A model generated the notes under the pieces. That model was not told where the DNA came from. It ran no database searches and worked only from the letters and a program-made list of their open reading frames with translations. Of a stretch of 12,943 nucleotides of DNA, positions 6,807 to 12,943 are shown piece by piece. Source of the stretch: an uncultured Bacteroidota bacterium (GTDB taxonomy: Bacteria; Bacteroidota; Bacteroidia; NS11-12g; UBA955). The DNA lies in the NCBI GenBank assembly GCA_903959115.1, contig CAJBVU010000055.1, positions 1 through 12,943 on the forward strand. The letters are read 5' to 3'. The position numbers and the translations under genes were made by a program. How positions within the stretch are numbered: the first letter of the stretch is position 1; every line of letters begins with the position of its first letter.

Positions 6807-7064
6807 TTAAGCTTGACCTTGAACAGAAACGAAGCTTCTGCCTTCTCTGCTTTTGCGGAATACTACGATTCCATCAGACAATGCGAACAAAGTATGATCT
6901 TTTCCGATCCCTACATTCACATCTGGGTGGTGTTTAGTACCACGCTGACGAACAATAATATTACCAGCTCTCACAACCTGACCACCATAGATTTTTACAC
7001 CCAAGCGCTTACTGTGTGATTCTCTTCCGTTTTTCGTGCTACCCGCACCTTTTTTGTGTGCCAT
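6807..7064 (-). CDS. rpmA: 50S ribosomal protein L27
   Basis: A component of the large ribosomal subunit whose N-terminus reaches the peptidyl-transferase centre. The 85-residue product has the family features: MAHKKGAGSTKNGRESHSKRLG at the N-terminus, then VRAGNIIVRQRGTKHHPDVNVGIGKDHTLFAL and a DGIVVFRK strand. It starts directly with MAHKKGAGS, with none of the cleavable N-terminal extension found in Firmicutes. It lies 14 nt after rplU, the near-universal bacterial order, and the two are surely co-transcribed. A strong terminator follows. Confidence 0.98.
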   Translation of the reverse strand: MAHKKGAGSTKNGRESHSKRLGVKIYGGQVVRAGNIIVRQRGTKHHPDVNVGIGKDHTLFALSDGIVVFRKSREGRSFVSVQGQA

Positions 7065-7078
7065 GACGTTCTTCTATA

Positions 7079-7387
7079 TTAGGCTTTAATGCTTTCGATT
7101 TTTAACAATGTCAAATAATGACGAAATCCGTTCATTTTTTGGTATCCTTTTCTTCTTTTCTTCTTGAATACCAATACTTTGTCACCTTTTCCGTGCTCTT
7201 TAACTGTGGCAGTAACAGTAGCTCCATCAACTGTGGGGGAACCCACCTTGATTTTATCGCCACCGACCATTAATACTCTATCAAACTCAATAGTTGAGCC
7301 TGCTTCTGCTTGTAGACGATTGACAACAAGATGCTTGTTCTCTTCTACCCTGTATTGCCTTCCGGCTATTTCAACAATGGCGTACAT
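7079..7387 (-). CDS. rplU: 50S ribosomal protein L21
   Basis: A large-subunit ribosomal protein that contacts 23S rRNA. From the ATG at 7387 the product is 102 residues, the usual length: MYAIVEIAGRQYRVEENKHL at the N-terminus, a central beta-barrel (EFDRVLMVGG, VGSPTVDGATVTATV), and the basic KVLVFKKKRRKGYQKMNGFRH loop that binds rRNA. The frame is open upstream to 7408 (MQPNSRI), but that extension overlaps the promoter box at 7406-7413 and is not part of the family, so the internal Met is chosen. It leads the rplU-rpmA operon. Confidence 0.97.
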   Translation of the reverse strand: MYAIVEIAGRQYRVEENKHLVVNRLQAEAGSTIEFDRVLMVGGDKIKVGSPTVDGATVTATVKEHGKGDKVLVFKKKRRKGYQKMNGFRHYLTLLKIESIKA

Positions 7388-7405
7388 AATCCGTGAATTG
7401 GGCTG

Positions 7406-7436
7406 CAAAGATAAGTAAATCCAACAAATACTTCAA
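7406..7436 (-). promoter_or_regulatory. Promoter of the rplU-rpmA operon
   Basis: On the minus strand, TTG at 7436-7434 and TATCTTTG at 7413-7406 are separated by 20 bp, a complete match to the Bacteroidota TTG / TAnnTTTG promoter pattern. The -7 box ends 18 nt before the rplU ATG at 7387, leaving a short leader of roughly 10 nt. Confidence 0.7.
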
Positions 7437-7562
7437 CTATTTCTATAAATTTTCTTAATTACTTTTATGAAAAGCATGCCATCGTCCAATCCGTTATATT
7501 TTTTAGACACCCTCAAAAACGGTGTGTATCCTAACGAATGATTCATTGAATTTTGTAATTAC

Positions 7563-9284
7563 ATGAAAAGTGTCATTCTAATTGGACTTACAACGCTTGC
7601 AAGTGCGTCTATTATTGCCCAACCAGGAAATCGTGGGATCGACAATTCGTCGCGTCAGGTAACCACCAAATTTGAGCCGAAACTAATCCCATCCTCAAAG
7701 TTGGTACTAGACCCTATTGTCCCCCGCTCAGAAAATCCTAAAATCAACGTCAAGTTCGAAACACCAGAATTTGCATGGAATACTCGAAAAATCATTCGTC
7801 CTGTTCAACCAGAAAAACTGAAGGACAAGAGCTCTGACTCGGTTTACTTATCTAATTACGCAAGAATTGGCGGTGGAAATTACGGACATATTCTTGGAGA
7901 ATTATACTTAAGTAGCAAAGCCAATCCTAACTACAGTTATAATTTTAGTGGATTGCACTTAAATGCCAACCCCGCCAATTCCATCCGTGAATTTTCTACC
8001 AATAAATTTCAATTGCAAGGTGCCAAGTACTTCCAAAACTCTGGTTTGGAGACGAAGATTTTCTACAATATCGATAAGATAAATTTCTTTGCTAAAGATT
8101 CTGCCTTCGATAAACCTACCATTACCAATACTGGCAAAATTAGTAATCATTTTGGACTAGGTGTAGATTATGATTTGATTGCAAACGGCAAAAGGCCTTC
8201 CGTCCATACAGGTATTGCAGCCCAAGCCTTTAATACAGGTTCGTTCAGTCAAAAGGAAATGGATTTTAGCGGTTATCTCAACGTTTCGCATCGAGTAAAA
8301 AATGTAATTTGGGGTGCTGATTTGAGTGCCACATATTTAGATATGCAGCAAAAGCCAGACACTAACAAATTCAATGGCTTAAGTCAAAATAAACAATTGT
8401 TTATCGATGCGCTACCTTACGTAAAATTCAATCATCAACCCACAAAGTTGGATGTGAAATTTGGTGTACTTTTAACAAATTGGACACAGACCATCGACAC
8501 ATTAAAAACCACGAATAAGTTATACGTTAACCCTTATTTAGAAGTAGAAAAGACACTTACTGGGCTTAACTTGAAAATCTATGGCGGAATTGATGGAGGA
8601 TTAAAGAAGAATAGTTTCCGCAGGATGAATACATACATGCCATTTACTAGCGATTCTGTTTCCATTAAAAATACTTACGAGCAATTCAACGGATATTTGG
8701 GTATCAAAGGTAAAATTACTGAAAACGCTGAGTTCGCTTTGGATTTCGGAGGGAATTCGTCTTCGAACTTTGCCTTGGTCGTTTCACGAGCCGATTCAAT
8801 TATGGTTTCGGGCAATAAGAAATCAATGACTGATAGTTTGGGTTCATTACAATTTATATATGCCGATGTAAACAGTGTATATTTTAGAAGCATGGTCAAG
8901 TATAAAATTGGAGAGCAATTGAAATTGTCAGCCAATGCAAAAGTGATTAGTTACAATGTTGATAGGAATGATTATGCTTGGCATCTACCCTCTCTTACCT
9001 ATGGAGTAGCAGGTCAATATTATTTGGGTAAATCAATTGAAATTCAATGTGGTCTTGACGGTGTTAGCAAGCGTAGAAATCAAGTGATTGTTGATGGAAA
9101 GCCTCAAACCAAGGAAATGCCCGGATATATGGATATTCATGCACGAATCGACTATAGACTTTCAGGCAAAGGAAGAATTTGGATTCAAGGTAGTAACCTC
9201 CTAAACAATCAATATCAACAGTGGTATGGTTACAAAAACTATGGCTTAACTGTGATGGGCGGACTTTCCCTGTCGTTGTTTTGA
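7563..9284 (+). CDS. Outer-membrane beta-barrel protein, TonB-dependent-receptor-like but without a plug domain
   Basis: A 573-residue predicted outer-membrane protein. A signal peptide (MKSVILIGLTTLASASIIA, cleavage likely before Gln20) is followed by a short periplasmic stretch, then from about residue 90 many alternating amphipathic strands such as NYARIGGGNYGHILGELYLS and NPNYSYNFSGLHLNAN. The C-terminus, RIWIQGSNLLNNQYQQWYGY followed by GLTVMGGLSLSLF, is the typical last hairpin of TonB-dependent receptors, ending in Phe as BAM substrates do. There is no recognisable plug or carboxypeptidase-like domain and no obvious TonB box; the barrel is shorter than a full receptor. It is the first gene of a run with the HU/SPOR protein, the TonB-like protein and folC, 33 nt ahead of the next. 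Function and ligand are unknown; it may be a structural anchor or a diverged transporter. Confidence 0.85.
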   Translation: MKSVILIGLTTLASASIIAQPGNRGIDNSSRQVTTKFEPKLIPSSKLVLDPIVPRSENPKINVKFETPEFAWNTRKIIRPVQPEKLKDKSSDSVYLSNYARIGGGNYGHILGELYLSSKANPNYSYNFSGLHLNANPANSIREFSTNKFQLQGAKYFQNSGLETKIFYNIDKINFFAKDSAFDKPTITNTGKISNHFGLGVDYDLIANGKRPSVHTGIAAQAFNTGSFSQKEMDFSGYLNVSHRVKNVIWGADLSATYLDMQQKPDTNKFNGLSQNKQLFIDALPYVKFNHQPTKLDVKFGVLLTNWTQTIDTLKTTNKLYVNPYLEVEKTLTGLNLKIYGGIDGGLKKNSFRRMNTYMPFTSDSVSIKNTYEQFNGYLGIKGKITENAEFALDFGGNSSSNFALVVSRADSIMVSGNKKSMTDSLGSLQFIYADVNSVYFRSMVKYKIGEQLKLSANAKVISYNVDRNDYAWHLPSLTYGVAGQYYLGKSIEIQCGLDGVSKRRNQVIVDGKPQTKEMPGYMDIHARIDYRLSGKGRIWIQGSNLLNNQYQQWYGYKNYGLTVMGGLSLSLF

Positions 9285-9317
9285 GAAAGATTTAAAAAAT
9301 AGCCGTAATATTGTATT

Positions 9318-10523
9318 ATGAATCCCGCAGTAATAATGGCAATCACCCGTGTTTTATACAAACACGAATGTGCTGTTATTCCCGGTTTCGGCGCTTTCAT
9401 ACTTCGAAAAAACTATGGTATGGCCAACCCATTTTCTGGTCAGCTAAAGCCTAGTGTCCATACCCTTTTCTTTAATTCAAATATCCAAGAGGACGATGGA
9501 TTTGTTTCCAATGAACTTCGGGAAATCAGTGGCTTGCAGTTCAGGCAATCGTCAAATCTTTTGATGACTGAATTCAATGCCCTTACTAATAATTGCACTT
9601 CTACTCACTCCATTACTATGGGTGACTTAGGGAAATTTCATAGAAACGCCATTGGTGAACTATTTTTCCTTGCCAGCCCAACCTTGAATTTGAGTAAGGA
9701 AACGTATGGTTTGCCCATCATCGATTGGCAATGGAAGGACATTCCTGTGTATCGTTCAGAAACCACAGCAACCAGAACTGTGGAGATCAAGCCTTTGGTT
9801 AGTATCGAAACACCGTCGTCAGTTGATCGCGTTGATGAAGTCACAGATACCCGCGTGATTGAATTCGTAACCGAAAATGCTGAAAAGTTGGAAGTTATCA
9901 TAGACAATCCAGCGGTTGATTCTGAATCTTCTAAAGACAAGCATCATAGTGAATTTACGGAATCCAAGAGGAAAACACCCCTTTTGTGGAGAATGGCGGC
10001 ATCGTTTGCAATCATTAGTATTGGTGCCGGCGTATTGTTAAGCATCGCCCAAATATGGTCGGTTAGTACTGGCAATGATATGGCTTCGTTACTTCCACAA
10101 GACAGTCAAAAAATCAAGTTAAATAGTCCTATCAAATCAAATATTGACAAGTTTATCATTGTCGACGAAAGTAAAGGGGACGATAAATCAGCCAAATCCA
10201 CAGTCATTTCTCATCAGTTGAAACATGATAAAGGAATTGATGGTATTGCAGCATTCAAAAAAGCCAATATAAAGGTAAAAGGCAAATTTGTGATTTTAGG
10301 TGGCGCATACCTCACCCCTTCATTGGGCGAAAGGGAATGCTTACTGTGGCAAAGACTTGGCATTGATGCATGTTTAGTGAAAGGAAAAAAATCGAGTTTG
10401 TATAAAGTGGTTTTGGGTAGATTTGAATCTGATAAATTGGCAAGTGATTACGCCGAAACGATTAAAATTTTACCTACTGGCACATTATCCGTATCCGATA
10501 TCGCGTTAGACTGGAATAACTGA
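9318..10523 (+). CDS. HU-CCDC81 and SPOR domain-containing inner-membrane protein
   Basis: A 401-residue single-pass membrane protein. Residues 1-70 match the first bacterial CCDC81-type HU domain (ITRVLYKHECAVIPGFGAFI, then NPFSGQLKPSVHTLFFNSNIQEDDG), and about 70-130 the second (FNALTNNC, GDLGKFHRNAIGELFF). An acidic linker follows, then one membrane helix at about 223-248 (LLWRMAASFAIISIGAGVLL), another linker, and a C-terminal SPOR domain at about 322-385 (KFVILGGAYLTPSLGE, YKVVLGRFESDKLASDYAE). SPOR domains bind denuded septal peptidoglycan; HU-like domains may bind DNA or protein. With the N-terminus inside, the protein would link cytoplasm or nucleoid to cell wall. It overlaps the TonB-like gene by 1 nt (TGATG), implying translational coupling. 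The domain call is strong; a division or segregation role is inferred. A near-consensus box (TAATATTG, 9306-9313) sits just before the ATG. Confidence 0.9.
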   Translation: MNPAVIMAITRVLYKHECAVIPGFGAFILRKNYGMANPFSGQLKPSVHTLFFNSNIQEDDGFVSNELREISGLQFRQSSNLLMTEFNALTNNCTSTHSITMGDLGKFHRNAIGELFFLASPTLNLSKETYGLPIIDWQWKDIPVYRSETTATRTVEIKPLVSIETPSSVDRVDEVTDTRVIEFVTENAEKLEVIIDNPAVDSESSKDKHHSEFTESKRKTPLLWRMAASFAIISIGAGVLLSIAQIWSVSTGNDMASLLPQDSQKIKLNSPIKSNIDKFIIVDESKGDDKSAKSTVISHQLKHDKGIDGIAAFKKANIKVKGKFVILGGAYLTPSLGERECLLWQRLGIDACLVKGKKSSLYKVVLGRFESDKLASDYAETIKILPTGTLSVSDIALDWNN

Positions 10524-11359
10524 TGGCACATTATCAAATTGAGGAAAACCTAAGGACCACAAACGGCCAGCGCGCTGTTTCATGGGTGATAGCTCTGGTT
10601 GCGTCTGCAATCATCTTGTTGATGCTATATTTTGTGCATATTTCAATTCCAAATCCCCCATTTGAAAACAAGAAAGGTGATTTGATTTTGGACTTCGGAA
10701 TGGTGGAAGACCCTAGTTTTGGTCGTCCTACCGATGGTGGCCCATCTCCAACACCTCCAAAATTGGGCGGTGATCCTTCTGAAGGACCTAGATCCAATCA
10801 ACCTCAAAGTGGTGGCGCAGGACCTGTAGTTACGAGTGAAGCAAATCCAGAAACTACGAGTTTACCTCCTATTGATCCTCCAAGTTCAGATCGACCTGCA
10901 TCGGACAATCCAAAAATCAAGGTTGATATGACCAAAATTGGAAAACGCGGTGGTAAGGGTGGCGAAGGTGATCCTAATGGTTGGAAAAACGGGAGCGGGA
11001 GCACTGGTTCAGGCAAAGGAGGTACAAGTGGCGGAGTTACGGGCAATTATGGTGATCGAATGACTGGAAACAAGGGTGGTAAGAATTTTAGCACTACATT
11101 TAAGAAATATGCTATGTCGTCCAATTACGACAATCCAAGAACAGATGCATTTGGCGTAATTATCGCCAGGGTTCGAATTGACTGTACTGGAATATATAGT
11201 GTGATTGAATGGAACGTAAAAGGAACTTCATGGAACGGCGACGACAATGATATGATGCGAATATTCCGTGATTTTTTGAATGATTCTAAATTCGACAAGA
11301 ACGGTGAAGGCTGCGGTGAAAGTGCATTGGTGACATTAAACGTAACAAAATCTTTTTAA
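10523..11359 (+). CDS. TonB/TolA-like energy transducer protein
   Basis: A 278-residue inner-membrane-anchored periplasmic protein. A short cytoplasmic N-terminus is followed by one membrane helix at about 18-42 (AVSWVIALVASAIILLMLYF). A long Pro-, Gly- and Lys-rich linker (about 60-190) can span the periplasm. The C-terminal domain (about 190-278) includes VIIARVRIDCTGIYSVIEWN, the position of the TonB-type V-x-V-x-DxxG strand. The layout is that of TonB/TolA, which transmit ExbB/D- or TolQ/R-derived energy to outer-membrane partners. The C-terminal domain is diverged: it has only two cysteines, Cys221 and Cys264, which could form a disulfide. It overlaps both neighbours by 1 nt (TGATG, TAATG). 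No exbB/exbD lies next to it in this window. The outer-membrane barrel two genes upstream is a natural candidate partner, by inference from context. Confidence 0.8.
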   Translation: MAHYQIEENLRTTNGQRAVSWVIALVASAIILLMLYFVHISIPNPPFENKKGDLILDFGMVEDPSFGRPTDGGPSPTPPKLGGDPSEGPRSNQPQSGGAGPVVTSEANPETTSLPPIDPPSSDRPASDNPKIKVDMTKIGKRGGKGGEGDPNGWKNGSGSTGSGKGGTSGGVTGNYGDRMTGNKGGKNFSTTFKKYAMSSNYDNPRTDAFGVIIARVRIDCTGIYSVIEWNVKGTSWNGDDNDMMRIFRDFLNDSKFDKNGEGCGESALVTLNVTKSF

Positions 11360-12675
11360 TGTCGAGGTTTACCTCGTATAATGAAACCCTAGACTACATG
11401 TTTAGTCAATTACCCATGTTTCATAACATTGGGAAAGCGGCTTACAAGGCTGATTTAAATAATACCATTGATCTTCTTGAAGCAATTGGCAATCCTCATA
11501 GAGATCAAAAATGGATTCATGTCGCTGGAACCAATGGCAAAGGCTCAGTTTCTAGCATGTTAGCAGCCACGCTAACGCAACATGGATACAAAACCGGGCT
11601 CTATACTTCTCCTCACCTCTTAGACTTCACAGAGCGCATTCGAATCGACGGGAAATGCATCGAAGAAAAAACGGTAATTGATTTCATGAATGAGATCCAT
11701 GAAACTTTGGATCGAATCAAACCTTCTTTTTTTGAAATCACGGTTGCTTTGGCTTTTTATCATTTTAAAGCCGAGAAAATCGATATTGGGGTGATTGAAG
11801 TGGGACTTGGAGGAAGATTAGATAGTACAAATGTGATTACTCCTATCCTATCTGTTATTACCAATATTGGTTGGGATCATATGGACCTTTTGGGCAATAG
11901 CATCGAGAAAATCGCTGCTGAGAAAGCCGGAATTATAAAACGTGGGATTCCTGTTGCTTTGGGACCCATGCGCGAAGAAGCAATGGACGTCATGAAGTCT
12001 GTTTCCACCAATAACAATGCGAAAATCTATCATAATTTGGCGGTAGATATTGGATTTGTTCGACATTTGGCGTTGAAGGGAAATTACCAATTGGAGAATA
12101 TCCAAACCTTTACTTGTGCCATTGAAGCCTTAAAAGATTTATGGTTTCCCCTTAAGCGCAGTTTGATTCTTCAAGCCTTAGGAAATGTAGTAGCTCTATC
12201 CGGTTTACGAGGTCGTTGGGAGATAATTTCAAATAGCCCTTGGACAGTAACCGATACAGCCCACAATTCTGATGGGGTAGAAAATACGATGTCGCAATTG
12301 CATGATGAATACAACAAGGCAATTGAGCTTTGGAAACGTAATTTGATTGAGAATCATACGGCTGCAACCGATCCTAGCGCTCAACCTCCAGTGATTAGGA
12401 TGATTTGGGGGATGGTGTCGGACAAAGACCGACAAGCTATCCTAGCCTTACTTCCAAAAGAGGCAATTTATTACTATTGCAAGCCCAGTGTAATTAGAGG
12501 ATTGGCGGCTGATGCGCTAGCGGCTGAGGGAAAAGCCATGGGATTGGATGGAACCTTTTTTGAGGATGTCAAATCGGCTTATGTGCAGGCACTAACCGAT
12601 GCGCGGCCTCAAGATTTGATTTATGTGGGGGGCAGCACATTTGTTGTTGCCGATTTACTCACGCATTTACAATAA
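11359..12675 (+). CDS. folC: Bifunctional folylpolyglutamate synthase / dihydrofolate synthase
   Basis: A 438-residue cytoplasmic Mur-ligase-family enzyme that joins glutamate to dihydropteroate (forming dihydrofolate) and extends the polyglutamate tail of folates, using ATP. The P-loop GTNGKGS is at 57-63 (WIHVAGTNGKGSVSS). TSPHLLDFTERIRIDG (83-98) is the family folate/pterin-binding segment, followed by EVGLGGRLDSTNV, the metal-binding ITNIGWDHMDLLG (His174) and AEKAGIIK with the Lys region at about 187-194. The C-terminal ligase domain has LRGRWEI and DTAHN, and ends IYVGGSTFVVADLL. All motifs are intact. The start overlaps the TonB-like stop by 1 nt (TAATG). In many Bacteroidota genomes folC closes an ExbB-ExbD-TonB gene run (from memory), so the position is expected though the functional link is unclear. 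A strong terminator follows. Confidence 0.97.
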   Translation: MSRFTSYNETLDYMFSQLPMFHNIGKAAYKADLNNTIDLLEAIGNPHRDQKWIHVAGTNGKGSVSSMLAATLTQHGYKTGLYTSPHLLDFTERIRIDGKCIEEKTVIDFMNEIHETLDRIKPSFFEITVALAFYHFKAEKIDIGVIEVGLGGRLDSTNVITPILSVITNIGWDHMDLLGNSIEKIAAEKAGIIKRGIPVALGPMREEAMDVMKSVSTNNNAKIYHNLAVDIGFVRHLALKGNYQLENIQTFTCAIEALKDLWFPLKRSLILQALGNVVALSGLRGRWEIISNSPWTVTDTAHNSDGVENTMSQLHDEYNKAIELWKRNLIENHTAATDPSAQPPVIRMIWGMVSDKDRQAILALLPKEAIYYYCKPSVIRGLAADALAAEGKAMGLDGTFFEDVKSAYVQALTDARPQDLIYVGGSTFVVADLLTHLQ

Positions 12676-12695
12676 ATAAATACGGAATTGAAACA

Positions 12696-12727
12696 AAAAA
12701 GAGGGAGCCATTTTGCTCCCTCTTTTT
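12696..12727. terminator. Bidirectional intrinsic terminator between folC and the convergent transporter-like gene
   Basis: A 13-bp perfect stem pairs 12696-12708 (AAAAAGAGGGAGC) with 12715-12727 (GCTCCCTCTTTTT) across a 6-nt loop. T-runs exist in both directions. It lies 20 nt after the folC stop and 42 nt after the stop of the minus-strand gene at 12770, so it can end both transcripts. Confidence 0.93.
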
Positions 12728-12769
12728 GTTCTAAACGACAAGTTTATGAGAATCTTTACTTGTGGCGAA

Positions 12770-12943
12770 TCACCTCACACCATTCATCATCTTCAAGAGT
12801 TTACCACTCAAAAAGAACAATACGATTGATGCGGCTCCCGCCATAAATACGAACAACATGAAGAAATCATAAAGCGTTACGATTTTAAAATCATGATGAA
12901 TAAAAAATGGTTTTTCAGGCTTCAAATTCCATGTCTGTAATCG
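12770..12943 (-). CDS. C-terminal end of a membrane protein, probably a peptide MFS (POT family) transporter, partial
   Basis: On the minus strand a frame enters at the right edge and runs 57 codons to a TGA at 12770-12772. It starts in RLQTWNLKPEKPFF and continues with a hydrophobic helix, roughly FFMLFVFMAGAASIVLFFL, followed by SGKLLKMMNGVR at the end. A last transmembrane helix followed by a short basic KLLKMM tail resembles the end of proton-dependent peptide transporters of Bacteroidota, which would import di- and tripeptides across the inner membrane. Only the final helix is visible, so the family call is tentative; that this is a real coding end is well supported by the open frame and the shared terminator just beyond it. 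Confidence 0.6.
   Translation of the reverse strand, partial: RLQTWNLKPEKPFFIHHDFKIVTLYDFFMLFVFMAGAASIVLFFLSGKLLKMMNGVR

Noticed and set aside
6717..7019. 100-residue plus-strand open frame across the rpmA region
   Set aside because: It runs antisense through rpmA and through the terminator hairpin; its translation resembles no family.
7388..7408. Longer L21 start (MQPNSRI)
   Set aside because: It overlaps the -7 promoter box and is not part of the L21 family; MYAIVEIAGRQ is the normal start.
7507..7525. ACACC...GGTGT inverted repeat upstream of the barrel gene
   Set aside because: Five-bp arms with a 9-nt loop are expected by chance; no supporting motif.
10534..11046. Long minus-strand open frames opposite the TonB-like gene, rich in Pro
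   Set aside because: They are the antisense reading of the Gly/Pro-rich linker; low complexity keeps stops out by chance.
1..12943. tRNA, rRNA, CRISPR arrays, insertion sequences, prophage
   Set aside because: I looked for cloverleaf-like segments, spaced direct repeats, transposase or integrase motifs and terminal inverted repeats by eye and saw none.

Overview
The window looks like a chromosomal segment from a member of the Bacteroidota (Flavobacteriia, Sphingobacteriia or Chitinophagia-like; it cannot be placed more finely from sequence alone). The evidence is a giant secreted SBBP beta-propeller protein of the kind exported by type IX secretion, a protein joining CCDC81-type HU domains to a SPOR domain (an architecture typical of this phylum), AT-rich DNA, TAnnTTTG-type -7 promoter boxes, and mostly absent Shine-Dalgarno sequences. 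It reads as core and envelope genes. I saw no mobile element, CRISPR array, tRNA or rRNA.

Left part (1-4195): a large secreted SBBP protein runs on the minus strand from 3157 off the left edge. Its frame breaks at about 392-423. The open frame to position 1 is in the neighbouring register and has clear fibronectin-III-like coding content, so this is one gene with a one-base frameshift. Divergent from it is fmt (methionyl-tRNA formyltransferase), whose probable true start is 3278, right behind a consensus promoter.

Middle part (4196-7408): a 157-nt spacer holds a 28-bp near-perfect palindrome. It is followed by an ECF-type sigma factor with an unusually strong ribosome binding site, a small 78-residue protein that could be its partner, and an Fe(II)/2-oxoglutarate-type dioxygenase. 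On the minus strand are an acyl-CoA thioesterase and the ribosomal protein pair rplU-rpmA. The rpmA terminator tail coincides with a consensus -7 box for the thioesterase gene.

Right part (7563-12675): four plus-strand genes, the last three joined by 1-nt stop/start overlaps: a plugless TonB-receptor-like outer-membrane barrel, an HU-CCDC81/SPOR inner-membrane protein, a TonB/TolA-like protein, and folC. The first three would together touch the nucleoid, inner membrane, peptidoglycan and outer membrane. The ExbB/ExbD proton-channel genes, which I would expect beside such a TonB gene, are absent. A strong bidirectional terminator follows folC, and beyond it lies the 3' end of a minus-strand membrane protein, probably a peptide MFS transporter.
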